From Bacteriovoracaceae bacterium (GTDB lineage: Bacteria; Bdellovibrionota; Bacteriovoracia; Bacteriovoracales; Bacteriovoracaceae): a stretch of 61,958 nt of DNA. The position numbers and the translations under genes were made by a program. The notes below the pieces were generated by a model. That model was not told where the DNA came from, did not search any database, and saw nothing but the letters and a program-made list of their open reading frames with translations. Location of the stretch: assembly GCA_025210745.1 (NCBI GenBank), contig JAOARC010000017.1:1-61958 (forward strand), read 5' to 3'. Shown one piece after another: positions 51,658 to 59,765 of this stretch; positions within the stretch are counted from its first letter, which is position 1; each line of letters starts with the position of its first letter.

Positions 51658-53056
51658 AAATAAGAAGTCTAATAATGACTTAGACCTATTTACACCAATC
51701 TATGAAATCTTTCATGAGCTATGCGTATTATTAGCAGAATGCGTAAAAGAGATCTTTGTTTGGATCTTTAAAAAGATTATGAATAAAGCCCCTGAGCTTC
51801 AAAAGATTGACAGAAAAAGTGCCAAGGTCACAAAAACCACACACCTAGAAGATGCATTAGGCATTGATACTAAAACAAAAAAGGAGGTTGTATTAAACGA
51901 CATTGATTTTAGAAGACATTCATTTATTGTTGGAGCATCTGGTTTTGGAAAAACCAACTTAATGAGCATCCTGCAAGAACATTCACTTAGAAAAGATAAG
52001 CCAATGATCTTTTTTGATCCTAAGGGTGATACAAAAGCACTTAATACCTTTAAAGATATTTGTGCTAAGTATAATAGACCTTGTTATATCTTTTCTGAAC
52101 ATTACCCACAGTCTATATCTTTGAACCCTGTACTTGAAGGATCAATCAACCAAGTTGTTGATAGAATCATGAGTGCCTTTGAATGGAGTGAGCCATTTTA
52201 TAAAGACGCTTCAAGAAGGTCTTTATTACAAGTTCTTAAGATATTAAAGAGTAAAGATGAACCTTTTACACTTAAAGCAATCTTTGATGAGTTAGAACGT
52301 ATTCAGTCAAAAGATAACCTAGGTCTTATTACTAAGATAGAAGCGATACTAGAATCTGATTTTGGAAAAATCTTAAATGCAGATAACGATGGACTAACTC
52401 TATCAAAGATTAGAGAGGAAAATGCTTGTTTGTATATAGGACTATCAACTCAAGGTTACCCTGAAACAGCTATGGCGGTAGGAAAACTATTTTTAGGAGA
52501 GCTTCTTTATAATTCTTATAAAAGCTTAAGTGATAATGAAGATCCTGAAGCAGGTCTAAAAAAGCCAATAAGTGTCTTTTTTGATGAGTTTGGTGCAATT
52601 GTAACTCCTGAATTTATAGAGCTTCAAAATAAGTGTAGAGGTGCAGGAATGGAGCTTACCATAGCAGTTCAATCTACATCTGATATAGATAAAATTGATA
52701 CTACTCTTACTGAACAAATCGTTGAGAATGCAGGAAATATCTTTGTCCTTAAACAAAGACTTGCAAAGTCAGCTGGATTTTTTGCTGAATCAATTGGAAC
52801 CATTTTAACTAAGAAGCAAACCCATAAAATTGAAAATGGACAGCAAATGGAAGCAGGAAGTGAAAGAGAAGTTCATGAGCTTATCGTACATTCAGATATC
52901 ATTAAGAACCTAAGAATTGGCCAATGTATCTTACTTAGACAAGGGCCTACAAGAGTTAATTTAATTAATGTTCGTAATAGAGATATGGATAAGTTTAGAA
53001 AGGTTAATAGAATGAGAAGACAAAATCCTGAGCTCTTTGCTCATTTAGGAGTTTAG
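51647..53056 (+). CDS. virD4: VirD4/TraG-type coupling ATPase
   Basis: 469 residues from ATG 51647, since GGGAG lies 7 bases upstream; ATG 51641 would put that site too close. Walker A is GASGFGKT (Lys at about residue 102), Walker B ISVFFDEFGAIV, and NKCRGAGMELTIAVQS, TEQIVENAGNIFVL are coupling-protein blocks. A membrane anchor is weak (EIFHELCVLLAECVKEIFVWIF), so it may be soluble or peripheral. It brings the relaxosome to the secretion channel. It is next to the MOBC-type relaxase, as in CloDF13 (MobB-MobC). Confidence 0.92.
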   Translation: MSNKNKKSNNDLDLFTPIYEIFHELCVLLAECVKEIFVWIFKKIMNKAPELQKIDRKSAKVTKTTHLEDALGIDTKTKKEVVLNDIDFRRHSFIVGASGFGKTNLMSILQEHSLRKDKPMIFFDPKGDTKALNTFKDICAKYNRPCYIFSEHYPQSISLNPVLEGSINQVVDRIMSAFEWSEPFYKDASRRSLLQVLKILKSKDEPFTLKAIFDELERIQSKDNLGLITKIEAILESDFGKILNADNDGLTLSKIREENACLYIGLSTQGYPETAMAVGKLFLGELLYNSYKSLSDNEDPEAGLKKPISVFFDEFGAIVTPEFIELQNKCRGAGMELTIAVQSTSDIDKIDTTLTEQIVENAGNIFVLKQRLAKSAGFFAESIGTILTKKQTHKIENGQQMEAGSEREVHELIVHSDIIKNLRIGQCILLRQGPTRVNLINVRNRDMDKFRKVNRMRRQNPELFAHLGV

Positions 53057-53058
53057 TT

Positions 53059-53799
53059 ATGGCCTATATGGATCTAATTAACACTGCACATTTAAACTAT
53101 CTTAGTCCCCTATCAAAGTGGCGAGTAATGGATTTAGAATCTTTAAGAAAGGAGGCACATGGCCCAAACTATAAAAGCTTTACACGAATTATTAGAAGAT
53201 TGGAAAAAGCAAATATCCTACATGGCTACAGACACCCGTTTAATAAAAAGAAATATGTATACTACAGCTCAAAGGCGCAAAAAGAATTACAGGAAGAGAA
53301 AGGCTTTAAAACAATATCAAAGGACTCTTTAATCCATGATATAAAAGTTACAGAAATCTCTAAAAAATTTTTAGAACTAAGATGGATTGACCAAGTAATG
53401 CTTGAACATCAACTGTTAGGAATCGACTGTTTTAAATCTTTATACAAAATTATTCCAGATGCCATGTTTACATTAGCTAACGGTAAAAGGTCCTATAATT
53501 TGGCATTTGAATTAGAGCTAACACAAAAGTCAAAATCAAGAATAAAAGAAAAAGCAAAACAGTTTTTGATAAGCCCTAAATACGATTACATGCTCTTTTT
53601 CTTTTCTCAAAAATCTCTAATGGAAAGCTATATGAGAACTATAAAAGAAGAAGTTGGAAGTGATGGAATTGGAAAGTTTATCTTTATTCATGCTGAAGAT
53701 CTTCGCATCAAAGAAGTAGAACTTGAAAAACTTAAGTGTAGCTACAAAGATAAGGAGTTTAAATTGGAAGAGTTATTTTCAACTTTAAGTAAGCTGTGA
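53059..53799 (+). CDS. MOBC/Replic_Relax-type relaxase candidate
   Basis: A protein of 246 residues, close in size to CloDF13 MobC. N-terminal winged-helix-like part (SFTRIIRRLEKANILHGYR), then a nuclease-like core: IIPDAMFTLANGKRSYNLAFELELTQKSKSRIKEKAKQFL has the PD-x(n)-ExExxxKS layout of PD-(D/E)xK enzymes, as described for the MOBC group. It sits 2 bases after VirD4 and just before the candidate oriT. No HUH or MobA-type relaxase is in the element, so this is the best candidate to nick oriT. Recognition is by motif and context. Confidence 0.7.
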   Translation: MAYMDLINTAHLNYLSPLSKWRVMDLESLRKEAHGPNYKSFTRIIRRLEKANILHGYRHPFNKKKYVYYSSKAQKELQEEKGFKTISKDSLIHDIKVTEISKKFLELRWIDQVMLEHQLLGIDCFKSLYKIIPDAMFTLANGKRSYNLAFELELTQKSKSRIKEKAKQFLISPKYDYMLFFFSQKSLMESYMRTIKEEVGSDGIGKFIFIHAEDLRIKEVELEKLKCSYKDKEFKLEELFSTLSKL

Positions 53800-53856
53800 C
53801 TGTGGTGGAACTGTAGTGTGAGTGTAGTAAGAATGACGGAGACTAACAATACAAAC

Positions 53857-53986
53857 CTGCTCGCCAATTCGCTGAAATCATTATGAAAATCACGCTACCG
53901 AAACTGACCTCCCTCTCTCTACATGTATTCGAGAATGAGGTCAGTTTCTACGCGTGAATAATAATTTATAAGCGTTTGGCGAGCAG
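53857..53986 (+). other. candidate oriT: nested inverted repeats
   Basis: The 206-base gap between the relaxase and the next gene has an outer repeat CTGCTCGCCAA (53857-53867) with exact complement TTGGCGAGCAG (53976-53986), extended by CGCT/AGCG. An inner repeat has TCACGC (53890-53895) plus GAAACTGACCTC (53900-53911) with complement GAGGTCAGTTTC (53937-53948) and GCGTGA (53952-53957). Before it are three imperfect copies of CTGTGGTG-like units (about 53800-53830). This is typical of a relaxase recognition region. The nick site is not identifiable. Confidence 0.65.
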
Positions 53987-54005
53987 AGATATAAAAGGAA
54001 GGTAT

Positions 54006-54374
54006 ATGGATAATATAGAGATAGATATTGTAAAAAAAAGAGGAAGAAAACCAAAAAATCAAAAGAAGGAAGTTGTAATTAATAAAGATCAGACAAAGTT
54101 TTTTGTAGATCTAAGTAATGAGAAAGAGAGTCTTAGTTTGATTTTTAATTTTCTTCTTAAGTGTAATGAAAAAGACTATGGACGTCCTGTTTTATTTAAA
54201 GACTTATGCTTATATGCCATTAGTAAGCTAACCGTTAAAGACATAGAGAAGATTCAAGAAAAGTCGCTTAGCGAGATGGAAAAAGTCCATAGACAACTAG
54301 ATGAATTTAACAAAAAGAACGGAACTAATTTAGATATGGGTGCATATTTAATTAAAAAGCTTGGAATCAATTAA
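54006..54374 (+). CDS. small basic protein, possible relaxosome accessory
   Basis: A protein of 122 residues from ATG 54006, which has AAAGGAAGG just upstream; an earlier TTG at 53976 lies inside the oriT inverted repeat and is unlikely. The N-terminus KKRGRKPKNQKKE is AT-hook-like and DNA-binding. The rest is helical (FFVDLSNEKESLSLIFNFLLK, DLCLYAISKLTVKDIEKIQEK), with no recognised family. Next to the candidate oriT, a nicking accessory role is reasonable but inferred. Confidence 0.6.
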   Translation: MDNIEIDIVKKRGRKPKNQKKEVVINKDQTKFFVDLSNEKESLSLIFNFLLKCNEKDYGRPVLFKDLCLYAISKLTVKDIEKIQEKSLSEMEKVHRQLDEFNKKNGTNLDMGAYLIKKLGIN

Positions 54375-54391
54375 TTAAAAAGGAAGAAATT

Positions 54392-54703
54392 ATGGAACAA
54401 ATAAAAGAAGCATTTTTTGTAGGAAAACTAGGTAAAAACCCAGAACTTAAGTACACAAAAACTCAAAAAGCAGTTTGTTATTTATCTGTAGCAGTAAACG
54501 ATAAAAAGACTAATCAAACACGATGGGAAAAAGTAAAGGTTTGGGAAAAACAAGCAGAGCTTGCCAACCTATATCTTAAAAAAGGTAGTGATGTTTTTGT
54601 GCAGGGCCGTATCAATAAAGTAAGTTTTGTTGGCACTGACGGAAAAACAAAGTCTTATAACGAAGTCAATGCAAGTTTGATTGGCTTTTCTAACTTAGAA
54701 TAA
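54392..54703 (+). CDS. ssb: single-stranded DNA-binding protein (short)
   Basis: A protein of 103 residues of the OB-fold SSB type: EAFFVGKLGKNPELKYTKTQ, AVCYLSVAVND, TRWEKVKVWEKQAELANLYLKKGSDVFVQGRI and the YNEVNA end. It lacks the acidic DDxIPF tail that recruits repair proteins, as do some plasmid SSBs. It would coat transferred single strands in the recipient or during excision. Confidence 0.88.
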   Translation: MEQIKEAFFVGKLGKNPELKYTKTQKAVCYLSVAVNDKKTNQTRWEKVKVWEKQAELANLYLKKGSDVFVQGRINKVSFVGTDGKTKSYNEVNASLIGFSNLE

Positions 54704-54716
54704 TTTAGGAGTGTGA

Positions 54717-55001
54717 ATGTCTAATAAATATAATTACATTCAAAACAAATTAAGCTACAATGAAGTTCAGGGTGCACTTATGCATCCTGAAACGATCTTT
54801 AACATTGATATAAAGAATAAGATAGAAGACGAGAATGAGGCGTGGTTAAATACATCCGAAGCCTCTAACTTTTTAAGTATTACACCAAATGCCCTTAGAA
54901 TTTTAGTTCATAGAGCAAAAGTTAGAGCATATAAAATCGGAAACAGACTTCGTTTTAAAAAGACTGACTTACTTCTTCTCCTACAACTTAAGGAGGATTA
55001 G
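54717..55001 (+). CDS. excisionase-type HTH protein
   Basis: A protein of 94 residues with a TAGGAG site. The C-terminal half (WLNTSEASNFLSITPNALRILVHRAKVRAYKIGNRLRFKKTDL) is the HTH_17/MerR-like fold of excisionases. It precedes the integrase gene by 2 bases, the standard xis-int order. It may bend attachment DNA for excision or regulate the promoter. Confidence 0.82.
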   Translation: MSNKYNYIQNKLSYNEVQGALMHPETIFNIDIKNKIEDENEAWLNTSEASNFLSITPNALRILVHRAKVRAYKIGNRLRFKKTDLLLLLQLKED

Positions 55002-55003
55002 TA

Positions 55004-56101
55004 ATGCCAATTTACGAACAAAAAAAAGGTAAACAAACAACCTATATGGTTGTTGCTACTGCAAAAATAAATGGAAAACAATATTATAAGAAACGCAGAG
55101 GGATAAGTTCCATAGCAAAAGCAAAAAGAGTTGAAATCGAATTAAAGTTAATTCTAGAACAAATGAAACATAATCCTGTAAGGTATACGCTTAGAACATG
55201 GAGTTCTGAGTGTATCAAAAGAATGGAACTTCAATATAAGAAAAGTACTACAATGGGATATACTGGAAGCTTTAATAAATGGATTCTTCCCCTACTTGGT
55301 GATTACTACTTAAATGAAATCACAAGTACTATGGTTCACAGACTCATTTTTGAGCATATTCAAGGTATATCACTTCATGCAAAGCAAAGTATCTTAAAGC
55401 ACTTAAAGAGAGTTTTTGAAATGGCGATTGATGAGGGACTTGTAACGAAGAACCCTGCAAAAGTCATAAAACTTAAAGTTCCTGAAGCGAATAATCTTGT
55501 TTTCAATAAAACTGAAATAGACAACTTACTATTTGAAGCAAAGAAGAGATCTCACCCTTATTACAATCATTGGGTTATGGCCCTAATGACTGGTATGAGA
55601 AACGGAGAACTTTATGCTTTAAACTGGACAGATATAGACTTTGAAAACAAAGTTATTTCAGTAACTAAAAGCTGGTCTCGTACAGATGGGCTTGGCCCTA
55701 CAAAAAGTACCAGAAATCGTTATATCCCTATTTCTCAAGAACTAAACTTCTTTCTAAGAGATTTAAAGAGTAAAAACATTAATAACTCTGAAAATATTCT
55801 TGAAAAATTGCCTTCATGGACTAACGGTGAACAAGCAAAAGTTTTAAGAGATTTTTGTGATGAAATCGGAATTACATCAATTCGCTTTCATGACATTCGT
55901 GCAACGTTCATAACACAAATGCTTATAAAGGGTGTTGCCCTAGCAAAGGTTATGAAAATTGTAGGACACGCAAGTATCAAAACAACTATGAAGTATCTGC
56001 GATTAGTTGCTCAAGATACCCAAGGTGCAACAGAATCTCTTGGAATATCACTTCCCCAAGATTTTAATCACGACAACGTGGTTAATCTCTTCCAACATTA
56101 G
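55004..56101 (+). CDS. int: tyrosine recombinase/integrase
   Basis: A protein of 365 residues. N-terminal AP2-like arm-binding part (about 1-50), core-binding SAM-like domain (about 60-160), catalytic domain with Arg199 (GMRNGELYAL), His296-x-x-Arg299 (HDIR), His322 (VGHASIKTT) and nucleophile Tyr331 (MKYLRL). All tetrad members are present, so it should be active. It lies at the right end with the attachment repeat 74 bases past the stop, and paired TTGCCA arm-site candidates 8 bases past it. Confidence 0.95.
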   Translation: MPIYEQKKGKQTTYMVVATAKINGKQYYKKRRGISSIAKAKRVEIELKLILEQMKHNPVRYTLRTWSSECIKRMELQYKKSTTMGYTGSFNKWILPLLGDYYLNEITSTMVHRLIFEHIQGISLHAKQSILKHLKRVFEMAIDEGLVTKNPAKVIKLKVPEANNLVFNKTEIDNLLFEAKKRSHPYYNHWVMALMTGMRNGELYALNWTDIDFENKVISVTKSWSRTDGLGPTKSTRNRYIPISQELNFFLRDLKSKNINNSENILEKLPSWTNGEQAKVLRDFCDEIGITSIRFHDIRATFITQMLIKGVALAKVMKIVGHASIKTTMKYLRLVAQDTQGATESLGISLPQDFNHDNVVNLFQH

Positions 56102-56108
56102 GCTATGT

Positions 56109-56126
56109 CTTGCCAAATCTTGCCAC
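56109..56126 (+). repeat. right arm-type integrase site candidate
   Basis: CTTGCCAAATCTTGCCAC carries two TTGCCA units 9 bases apart. It corresponds to the left pair at 17548-17566 (one base shorter in the middle) in the same orientation. Confidence 0.5.
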
Positions 56127-56174
56127 TAAAAAATTAAATTAATTATATCGGTGGGTTACGGTTATACCGTCGCC

Positions 56175-56227
56175 CGCTCCATTTGATTTTACAATTCAAA
56201 CTTTACCTAATGTTTTTAATCACAATC
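56175..56227 (+). repeat. right attachment repeat (attR candidate)
   Basis: CGCTCCATTT, GATTTTACAATTCAAA, TACCTAATGTTTTTA and AATCACAATC repeat the tRNA-Gly end and its downstream flank. Bases 56165-56184 also look like the 3' end of a tRNA (CCGTCGCCCGCTCCA), a degenerate remnant of an earlier tRNA-Gly end. The rest of 56228-56376 has no gene. Confidence 0.75.
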
Positions 56228-56376
56228 AAAAATTGAAGTCCCTGTTTTTATATAAAGCTATTCAAGTTATAGAATTTATTCAGCAAAGGAGATACCAACT
56301 TAAAGATGTTGAAATCTGAAAAAAAGTTTGATACATCAAACAACCAATAATCAAATAAGTAAAAAGTTGCTCATTA

Positions 56377-56973
56377 ATGAATCTAGCAAGCAAAGAATCA
56401 AACCCCTCAGGCTTAATTAATGATTTTAAAAATGCACTAGGACAGCAGCTATACTACTGGGGGCGTGATGTCGCTTATCCTAAACACAATCTGCTTTGCG
56501 AGTTTGGCTTAAAAAAGTATGAGTCAAATGGTAAAGGTAGCAAAACTTGTTATAAAATGAAGTTTAACAATGATATCATAGAGCTACATCAACTATGTAT
56601 TGGTCTCTACTGTGCAGATAAGACCAGCTTTATTTTCACTCGGCAATATCGTCGTTGTTGGAATTATAATGATTCTAAACCTCCGCTACCGGGGTATTAC
56701 AATAAAAAACTAATCAGTACTACCCCTATAGATCAGCTTGAAATATCCTGTCGAAAATTTGCACAATGGTTATTTGAATATGAAATATGGATTTCAAAAA
56801 ATACTCCTCCATCTTATCGTGAGGACTGTTTTAAATCTTATAAAAGAATACCAAAATCTAAACTCTGGCTTCCCCCTAGCATCGCTCTAGAGTGGCTAAA
56901 AATATTTAAAGACTCACCAAGAACTTTAGAACGATCAAAAGAGTGGAAAAGACAATACCTCAACTCACAATAA
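56377..56973 (+). CDS. protein of unknown function outside the right end
   Basis: A protein of 198 residues, Trp/Tyr/Cys-rich and soluble, with blocks such as QQLYYWGRDVAYPKHNLL, SKTCYKMKFN, LCIGLYC and a C-terminal WLPPSIALEWLKIF. The frame is long and clean and codon use matches neighbours. I do not recognise a family, and the ribosome site is weak. It lies just outside the element and could be a remnant of the insertion region or an old accessory gene. Confidence 0.5.
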   Translation: MNLASKESNPSGLINDFKNALGQQLYYWGRDVAYPKHNLLCEFGLKKYESNGKGSKTCYKMKFNNDIIELHQLCIGLYCADKTSFIFTRQYRRCWNYNDSKPPLPGYYNKKLISTTPIDQLEISCRKFAQWLFEYEIWISKNTPPSYREDCFKSYKRIPKSKLWLPPSIALEWLKIFKDSPRTLERSKEWKRQYLNSQ

Positions 56974-57069
56974 GTGTTACTGTGCTTCACCCGCCTTTAT
57001 TCATTTTTGACATAATAAAAAGAGAAATATAAGTTAAGCCAAATCTCAATATATCGGAAAAAACACAAT

Positions 57070-58377
57070 ATGAGACCACTTCAAGTTATCTTATTCATCA
57101 TTTTGCCCCTTGAGCTATTTGCATCTAAATTAAATATAGATCTAGCTTTAAGAAAATATATTAATGACTTTAATGTAAAAAGCCCAAGTACAATTAAAAA
57201 TGATCGACCTTTGCTCTATCAATTTGGAAAAAAGTTATTTCAAGATAATTCTCTATCCCTAAGTAAAAATATCACCTGTATGAGTTGCCACCACCCAAAG
57301 CTAGGAAGCTCGGATAGACTACCTCTTTCAATAGGAACAGGTGGTCGTGGTCATGGCATAGGACGCTTTCAAAATGGTGCGGCCATTACGTCAAGAAGTG
57401 CACCTCATTTATATAACAAAGGACATCCTTCACTAACAACTATGTTTTGGGATGGAAGAGTCAGTTATGATAGAAAGAATCATATTTTTTATACTCCAGA
57501 AGAAAAATTAAATGGACATAAACCTACTTATCATTTTATTACGTCTAAATTAGAAAATGTAATGGCAATGCAAGCTCTTTTTCCAATTGCAAGTACCGCT
57601 GAGATGAGAGGTGAAAAATTTAAGCACCTCACAAATCTTGAAGTATGGAGGTTAGTAACAAACAATATTTTAAAAAACTCTAACTATAAAGAAGAGCTAA
57701 AACATTATAAATTAAAAACATTTAACATCGCTGATATTGCAAATGCACTTGCATATTTTCAAAAAATAGAATTTCAAGTTAATAACACACCTTTTGACAA
57801 CTATTTAAAGGGGAATAATCAAGCTTTAAGTATAAAAGAAAAAGAAGGGGCTATTATTTTTTTTCAAAAAGCTCGCTGTGCTCGCTGCCACTCGGGACAA
57901 TTACTTTCCAATCAAAAATTTCAAAACATAGCTTCTCCCCAAATTGGCCAGGGAGTTAACAATCCGATAAATGACAAAGGAAGGTACTTAATAACACAGC
58001 AAAGAATTCATCAATATGCATTCTTCACACAACCATTAAGAAATATTGCTCTCACAGCTCCTTATTTTCATAATGGTGCCTATAAAACAATTAAAGAAGT
58101 TATCGAACACTATAATTCACCTCATTTATCGCTTTTATACTATGATATCACTAATATAAACCATAGATATCGCTATAACTATGACACCCCTCTATATTTA
58201 AATCAAGACACACAAAATAATAAAGAGAAGCTAAACTTTCTAGACCCTATACTAAAAAAACCTTTAGAATTATCTCAAAATGAAATAAAAAGTCTTACTT
58301 GTTTTTTGAAAAAATCATTAACGCAAAAAAAACTACACAACCAAATAAGTTTTAATGAATGTAATAATCAAGAATAA
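57070..58377 (+). CDS. di-heme cytochrome c peroxidase (CcpA/MauG family)
   Basis: A protein of 435 residues with signal peptide (about 1-19). Two c-type heme sites: CMSCH (Cys70, Cys73, His74) and CARCH (Cys270, Cys273, His274). Family blocks are present: GRGHGIGRFQNGAAITSRSAPHLYN, TMFWDGR, and LRNIALTAPYFHNGAYKTI. It reduces hydrogen peroxide to water in the periplasm, or serves as a MauG-type oxidant. Two conserved heme-ligand/active residues were not checked individually. Confidence 0.9.
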   Translation: MRPLQVILFIILPLELFASKLNIDLALRKYINDFNVKSPSTIKNDRPLLYQFGKKLFQDNSLSLSKNITCMSCHHPKLGSSDRLPLSIGTGGRGHGIGRFQNGAAITSRSAPHLYNKGHPSLTTMFWDGRVSYDRKNHIFYTPEEKLNGHKPTYHFITSKLENVMAMQALFPIASTAEMRGEKFKHLTNLEVWRLVTNNILKNSNYKEELKHYKLKTFNIADIANALAYFQKIEFQVNNTPFDNYLKGNNQALSIKEKEGAIIFFQKARCARCHSGQLLSNQKFQNIASPQIGQGVNNPINDKGRYLITQQRIHQYAFFTQPLRNIALTAPYFHNGAYKTIKEVIEHYNSPHLSLLYYDITNINHRYRYNYDTPLYLNQDTQNNKEKLNFLDPILKKPLELSQNEIKSLTCFLKKSLTQKKLHNQISFNECNNQE

Positions 58378-58386
58378 GTTTATATA

Positions 58387-58980
58387 CTAAAAAGACTTTT
58401 TTGCTACAAATTGAACTGTATTGCTCTTTCCCGTATGATAAAGACCTTCATTTATTTGTCTTTGAACATTTTTTTCAATTATAAATTCAAATCCATTAAA
58501 ACTATCTTTTATTTCTTTTAAATCAAATAACATATCTATATTTTTTGGGCCCCCAGTATTATTTTCAAGCTGATATTTATTATACCCCTCCAAAAGAAAA
58601 AGACCTCCTTTTACTAAAGATTGTTGTACTTTACTAAAAGTATCTAACTGAGTTTTTTTGTCAGTATGAGCAAATATAGAGATTATTGCATCCCACTTTT
58701 CATAACCAAAATCAAACTCTTCTAAACTTGCAATAGTATAGACAAATTCAACTGCACTTTCTTTTGCTAATTGAATTGCCTTCTTTTTACCCATTGAGGA
58801 TGAATCCATTGCAAAAACACTAAAACCTTGTTTTGCTAAAAAATTTGCGTTTCTTCCCTCACCTTCAGCTAAGCACAAAACTTTTGCCTTAGGTTTTATA
58901 TACTTAATTGTATTTACTAAGAAATCATTAGGTTTTTTTCCATAAGCATATTTTTCCTGAGCATATCTTTGATCCCACAT
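58387..58980 (-). CDS. class I SAM-dependent methyltransferase (TehB/thiopurine-like)
   Basis: A protein of 197 residues. The start MWDQRYAQEKYAYGKKPNDFL, SAM-binding VLCLAEGEGRNANFLAKQGF and acidic loop FAMDSSSMG are typical of the tellurite/thiopurine-like methyltransferases; WDAIISIFAHTDK continues the fold. The substrate is unknown; small molecules are usual for this group. Not linked to its neighbours. Confidence 0.85.
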   Translation of the reverse strand: MWDQRYAQEKYAYGKKPNDFLVNTIKYIKPKAKVLCLAEGEGRNANFLAKQGFSVFAMDSSSMGKKKAIQLAKESAVEFVYTIASLEEFDFGYEKWDAIISIFAHTDKKTQLDTFSKVQQSLVKGGLFLLEGYNKYQLENNTGGPKNIDMLFDLKEIKDSFNGFEFIIEKNVQRQINEGLYHTGKSNTVQFVAKKSF

Positions 58981-59047
58981 GATATAATATCCTTTTTAAA
59001 AGTCGTAGACTGTAATAATATAATAAAAAACAATAGGAGTATACTCT

Positions 59048-59755
59048 TTGAAGATTGTTCTTTTACTAGTGTTAAATATTTTAATATCATGCCAATCAAA
59101 ACACTGGGATTATGCAAATTCTCATCAATCTCAAGACTGGGCGAATCTTAATAAAAAATATAAGAAATGCTCCACAGGAAAAATGCAATCTCCAATAAAT
59201 TTATCTCTTGAACAATCAATAAGAATGAAACATAAAATCAGTATTAATTATCATGATGATTATGCTCAAATAATTGATGACGGACATACTATAAAAGAGG
59301 TTTTTTCCAGTAGGAACTACATTAATATTGATAATAAGCAATATTTTTTAAAACAACTACACTTTCATAACCATAGCGAACATTCACTTGAAGGTATTTA
59401 CTATCCCGCAGAAGTTCACTTTGTTCATCAAAGTGAAGATGGGCAGCTTGCAGTCCTAGGTATTTTTATAGAACTTACAAATAAAAAAAATAGTAGTTAT
59501 GGTTTTTTCAAAAATATAGGAAAAGGAAGAAGTCTTGTTAAATTATCAAAAATACTAAAACTAAATGGAGGACATTTTTATTATACGGGTAGCTTAACAA
59601 CTCCTCCGTGTAGTGAAAATGTCAAATGGATTATATTAGATAAACATATTTCTGTAAATTACTCTCAACTAAAGCACTTTACTAAGCATTATAAAAATAA
59701 TTACAGGCCAACAAATGAAAAAAAAGGGCACAAACTCTATCATAGTGCTAAATAA
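59048..59755 (+). CDS. alpha-carbonic anhydrase lipoprotein
   Basis: A protein of 235 residues starting at TTG (AGGAG 11 bases upstream). Lipobox ILISC near residue 15 makes it a lipoprotein. Zinc ligands are His105 and His107 in LHFHNHSEH and His124 in AEVHFVH; TGSLTTPPCSENVKWI is the conserved alpha-CA loop. QSPINL is near the start. It hydrates CO2 in the periplasm, probably outside the inner membrane. Confidence 0.95.
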   Translation: MKIVLLLVLNILISCQSKHWDYANSHQSQDWANLNKKYKKCSTGKMQSPINLSLEQSIRMKHKISINYHDDYAQIIDDGHTIKEVFSSRNYINIDNKQYFLKQLHFHNHSEHSLEGIYYPAEVHFVHQSEDGQLAVLGIFIELTNKKNSSYGFFKNIGKGRSLVKLSKILKLNGGHFYYTGSLTTPPCSENVKWIILDKHISVNYSQLKHFTKHYKNNYRPTNEKKGHKLYHSAK

Positions 59756-59765
59756 AAACCATTGC

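Larger units (their letters stand above)
17425..56184 (+). mobile_element. putative integrative and conjugative element in tRNA-Gly (about 38.8 kb)
   Basis: The boundaries come from an imperfect direct repeat of the tRNA 3' end (CGCTCCATTT core at 17418-17427 and 56175-56184). Hallmarks inside are a tyrosine integrase and excisionase at the right end, an SSB, a MOBC-type relaxase, VirD4 coupling protein, VirB4 ATPase with other VirB-like proteins, and a candidate oriT. Cargo is copper/silver and zinc/cobalt/cadmium-type efflux, an ECF sigma/anti-sigma pair, vapBC and a two-component system. Exact ends could shift by tens of bases because the flanking similarity extends past the core. Conjugation competence is inferred from gene content; no VirB11 was found. 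Confidence 0.8.

Noticed and set aside
53976..54005. TTG 53976 as start of the small basic gene
   Set aside because: It lies inside the oriT inverted repeat and has no ribosome site; ATG 54006 has a strong one.
56155..56180. A second tRNA gene at the right end of the element
   Set aside because: Only about 20 bases of a 3' end (T-stem-like part and acceptor) are present; no D or anticodon arm.
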